Translations under genes and position numbers: made by a program
Assembly (NCBI RefSeq): GCF_046630445.1
Contig: NC_092341.1
Span: 6,078,001-6,142,000, forward strand
Direction of reading: 5' to 3'
Source of the DNA: Rutidosis leptorrhynchoides
Lineage: Eukaryota; Streptophyta; Magnoliopsida; Asterales; Asteraceae
DNA: 64,000 bases
Notes under the pieces: model-generated
What the model saw: the letters and a program-made list of their open reading frames with translations, nothing else
Database searches by the model: none
What the model was told of the DNA's origin: nothing
Shown: positions 60,524 through 64,000 of the stretch, in pieces
How the letters are laid out: each line of letters begins with the position of its first letter
How positions within the stretch are numbered: position 1 is the first letter of the stretch

Positions 60524-63500
60524 TTAGTTAGCTGTGGTATCGAAATTGTGATTAACTTCGTTGTCGACTTCCATCGGACTATCTATGTAATGTTTAACTC
60601 TGTGACCATTAACTTTAAATTCAATTCCATTTGAATTTATTAATTCTATCGTTCCGTATGGGAAAACTCTTTTGACTATGAATGGTCTAGACCATCTTGA
60701 TTTCAATTTTCCAGGAAATAGCTTGAATCGTGAATTGAAAAGAAGAACTCTGTCTCCTTCTTTAAATTCTTTTAAACTTCTGATTCTTTTATCATGCCAT
60801 TTCTTCGTTCTTTCTTTATAGATTAACGAATTTTCGTATGCTTCATTTCTTAATTCTTCTAATTCGTTTAGTTGACTTAATCGTAGACATCAAGCTTCAT
60901 GTAAATCAAGATTACATGTCTTCAAAGCCCAAAATGCTTTGTGTTCAATTTCTACTGGAAGATGACATGCTTTTCTGTAGACGAGTTTAAAAGGTGTGGT
61001 TCCAATTGGAGTTTTGTAGGCTGTTCTAAAAGCCCAGAGTGCATCCTCCAATTTAATGGACCATTCCTTCGGATTTGATCCTACGGTTTTCTCTAGAATA
61101 CGTTTTAAAGCTCGGTTGGTATTTTCAACTTGTCCACTTGTTTGTGGATGATATGCGGTGGAGATTTTATGAGTTACTCCATATCTTTTAAGAACTTTCT
61201 CAAGTTGATTATTACAGAAATGAGTTCCCCGATCACTTATTAAAGCTTTCGGTGTTCCAAACCTTGCAAAAAGACGTTTTAAAAAGTTGACTACAACTCG
61301 TGCATCGTTAGTTGGGAGAGCTTGTGCTTCCGCCCATTTAGATACATAATCAATGGCGACGAGAATATAGAGATTATTATGAGATTTTGGAAATGGACCC
61401 ATAAAGTGAATACCCCAAATGTCAAATACTTCACATACTTGAATGATATTTTGTGGCATTTCATCACGTTGACTTATTTTTCTGGCCCTTTGACAAGCAT
61501 CACAGGATTTGCAAAGAAGGTGTGCGTCTTTGTAAATTGTAGGCCAATAGAACCCAGCATCATAAACTTTTCTTGCTGTTAGTTGAGGCCCATAATGCCC
61601 TCCTTTGGTCCTGTGTGGCAATGGTTTAAAATTTTACTAGCTTCATCTCCAAATACACATCGGCGTATTATTCCATCTGGACAACTTTTAAACAGATGTG
61701 GATCTTCCCAGAAATAGTGTTTTATATCACTGAAGAATTTCTTTCGTTTTTGGTACGATAATCCTTTTTCAAGAAATCCACATACTAAGTAGTTTGCATA
61801 GTCTGCAAACCATGGAATTTCATTATAATCTATCTTCAATAGATATTCATCAGGAAAGTTGTCTTGTATGGCCGATTCATTTAGAACTTCTAATTCAGGA
61901 TTTTCAAGACGAGAAAGATGATCAGCGGTTTTGCTCCTCTTTTATCTCGGATTTCAATATCGAACTCTTGTAAGAGTAAGATCCAACGGATTAATCTTGG
62001 TTTGGCATCTTGTTTCGAAAATAGGTATCTAAGAGCAGAATGGTCGGTATAGACCACCGTTTTTGCTGGAACGAGATATGAACGAAATTTGTCAAAAGCA
62101 AAGACAATAGCAAGGAGTTCTTTTTCAGTAGTTGTATAGTTCGTTTGTGCTCCTTGTAACGTCTTACTAGCATAATATATAGGTTGAAATCGTTTTTCAA
62201 TCCTTTGTCCTAAAACGGCTCCCATTGCAAAATCACTTGCATCGCACATTAGTTCAAACGATAGATTCCAATTTGGTGTTATCATGATCGGCGCATTAGT
62301 GAGTTTTTCTTTAAGAATATTAAAATATTTGATACATTCATCTGAAAAGATGAATGGAGCATCCTTTTCTAGGAGTTTATTCATAGGCGTGGCAATTTTA
62401 GAAAAATCTTTTATGAAACGTCGGTAAAAACCGGCATGCCCTAAAAAACTCTTAAGTCCTCTAATATTGGTGAGATGTGGAACTTTAGCAATTACATCTA
62501 CTTTAGCTTTATCCACTTCAATTCCTTCTTTTGAAATTTTATGTCCAAGAACGATGCCTTCTTTAACCATGAAATGGCATTTCTCCCAATTAAGTACTAG
62601 ATTTGATTGTTCGCATCTAATCAGCATTCGTTCAAGATTAACTAGACATGATTCAAATGTATCACCGAAGACTGAAAAGTCATCCATGAAAACTTCCATG
62701 CATTCTTCTATCATGTCGTGAAAAATCGCCATCATACACCTTTGAAAGGTTGCAGGGGCGTTGCAAAGTCCAAATGGCATGCGTTTGTAAGCAAAAGTAC
62801 CATAAGGGCACGTGAATGTGGTTTTCTCTTGATCTTCGGGTGCTATTGGAATTTGAAAATATCCGGAAAAACCATCAAGAAAACAATAGTAACTATTTCC
62901 GGCTAATCTTTCCAACATTTGATCAATAAAAGGTAAGGGAAAGTGATCTTTTCTGGTGGCGTCATTTAATTTTCTATAATCAATACATACACGCCATCCT
63001 GTTACAGTCCTAGTAGGAATAAGCTCATTTTTTTCATTTGTAATGACAGTCATGCCACCCTTCTTAGGCACGCATTGAACTGGGCTTACCCATGGACTAT
63101 CAGAGATTGGATAAATTAAACCTGCATCTAGCAGTTTAATAATTTCTTTTTTAACTACATCTTGCATATTAGGATTTAGTCTTCGTTGGCGTTGCACATA
63201 CGTTTTATGACCTTCTTCCATAAGGATTTTATGTGTGTAATACGAAGGACTTATTCCTTTAATATCATGAATCTTCCATGCAATGGCTGGTTTATGAGCT
63301 TTCAACACAGAAATGAGTTGAGATTTTTCATTTTCAGTAAGAGAAGACGATATTATTGCAGGTAATTCAGATTCACCATGTAAATAAGCGTATTCCAAAT
63401 GGTTTGGAAGTGGCTTTAACTCTAATGTTGGAGGTTCTTCTATCGATGATTTATATCGATATCTGTCTTCTTCTTTTAGCATTTGAATTTCTTCTGTTGT

Positions 63501-64000
63501 TGGTTCATATCCATTTGCTATTAGTGTAGCTAACATTTCAGATTCATCAATTTGTTCAGTTCCTTCTCCTAAAGAACATTCTCCTGTTCCTTGTAATTCT
63601 GAAAATTCTTCTAACAATTCTGCATGTGAATCTATAGTTTGAATAAAATAACATGTATCATCTGCAGATTGCGGTTGTTGCATTGCTCTATCTACTGAAA
63701 AGGTAACACTCTCATCCTCTATACTTAGGGTCAGTTTCTTACCAAACACGTCTATCATTGCTTTAGCCGTGTTTAAGAATGGTCTTCCTAATATGAGAGG
63801 AACTTTAGAATCTTCTTCCATGTCCAGAACAACAAAATCTACTGGAAATACTAAAGTACCAACTTTAACTAGCATGTTCTCCATTATCCCTCTAGGATAT
63901 TTTATTGATCAATCGGCTAGTTGTATACTTATTCTTGTTGGTTTCAATTCTCCAAGGTCTAGTTTAGTGTATAGTGAATACGGCATTAAATTTATACTAG
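60524..64000 (-). pseudogene. pol (partial PR, RT, RNaseH, IN), element D
   Basis: From the window edge the reading holds the end of the protease, with a CGA-to-TGA stop at about 63908. A long open stretch (63884-61890) follows with RT (WRVCIDYRKLNDATRK, FMDDFSVFG) and RNaseH ([26 protein letters not shown]). About 7 nt lost near 61927 and one nt lost near 61605 shift the frame. Integrase (from about 61621) shows [12 protein letters not shown], but the first catalytic Asp is His ([10 protein letters not shown], codon at 61406-61408); SDRGTHF and [11 protein letters not shown] remain. A stop replaces Gly at about 60890. It ends at 60524 with the NHNFDTTAN tail and no PR2 module. Confidence 0.88.

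Larger units (their letters stand above)
52559..64000 (-). mobile_element. Element D: Athila-like retrotransposon, 3' two-thirds (runs off the window)
   Basis: The 3' LTR (52559-54499) is followed inward by the 3' untranslated region, an intact 3' ORF exon, the intron, an intact zinc-knuckle ORF, IN, RNaseH, RT and part of PR. Gag, the leader and the 5' LTR are outside. The flank at 52554-52558 (GCCAT) is the expected target copy, but its partner is not visible. Its palindrome class differs from A, B and C. Confidence 0.9.

Overview
This window is a plant nuclear repeat cluster. I see no host gene, tRNA or rRNA. It consists almost entirely of retrotransposons inserted into one another. The Athila-type Ty3/gypsy proteins, the L1-type LINE with an RRM-like ORF1, a primer site matching plant tRNA-Asp and the AT-rich spacers indicate a flowering plant, probably a eudicot. 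An asterid such as an Asteraceae is my guess from the look of the proteins; nothing in the sequence proves it.

Layout. The oldest layer is a decayed LINE on the + strand (1-1395, resuming at 28588-32578). Element B (1396-28582, - strand, target duplication GCAGC) split LINE ORF1. Element A (5510-22606, - strand, duplication AAGAC) then landed inside B. A second Ty3/gypsy element E (- strand) cut off the LINE 3' part. Its 3' LTR is 32579-33732 plus 51445-52413, and its polypurine tract and internal end are 52414-52558. Element C (33733-51439, + strand, duplication CACTT) split the E LTR. Element D (52559 to beyond 64000, - strand) interrupts the E interior. A, B, C and D belong to one Athila-like lineage with ~1.85-2.0 kb LTRs bounded by TGAT...ATCA. 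The junctions were read by eye.

How the Athila-like elements are built. Sense order is LTR, tRNA-Asp primer site, ~1.3-1.6 kb leader, gag-PR-RT-RNaseH-IN, a small zinc-knuckle ORF, a ~1.79 kb intron, an Athila ORF1-like 3' ORF, a ~2 kb 3' untranslated region carrying an antisense ORF, a polypurine tract and the LTR. A, C and D carry most or all of this but are broken by stops and frameshifts. B has lost RT, RNaseH, IN, the zinc-knuckle ORF and the 3' ORF and looks like a non-autonomous gag-only element. C carries an extra protease-like module after integrase.

Most notable observations. (1) Each Athila-like element carries pairs of GC-rich palindromes at the LTR promoter, in the leader and in the 3' intron. 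All 13 pairs seen have exactly 32 nt between equivalent positions, and the palindrome differs between elements while staying matched within one. (2) A, C and D share a consensus splice donor and acceptor that define a 1783-1790 nt intron. The intron joins a 42-nt exon, overlapping the end of the zinc-knuckle ORF in another frame, to the 3' ORF; a second strong acceptor lies just before the zinc-knuckle start. (3) C has two aspartic-protease modules. (4) A family of small covarying palindromes (TTTCGG-N8-CCTA) and repeated polypurine-tract-like motifs mark the 3' half.
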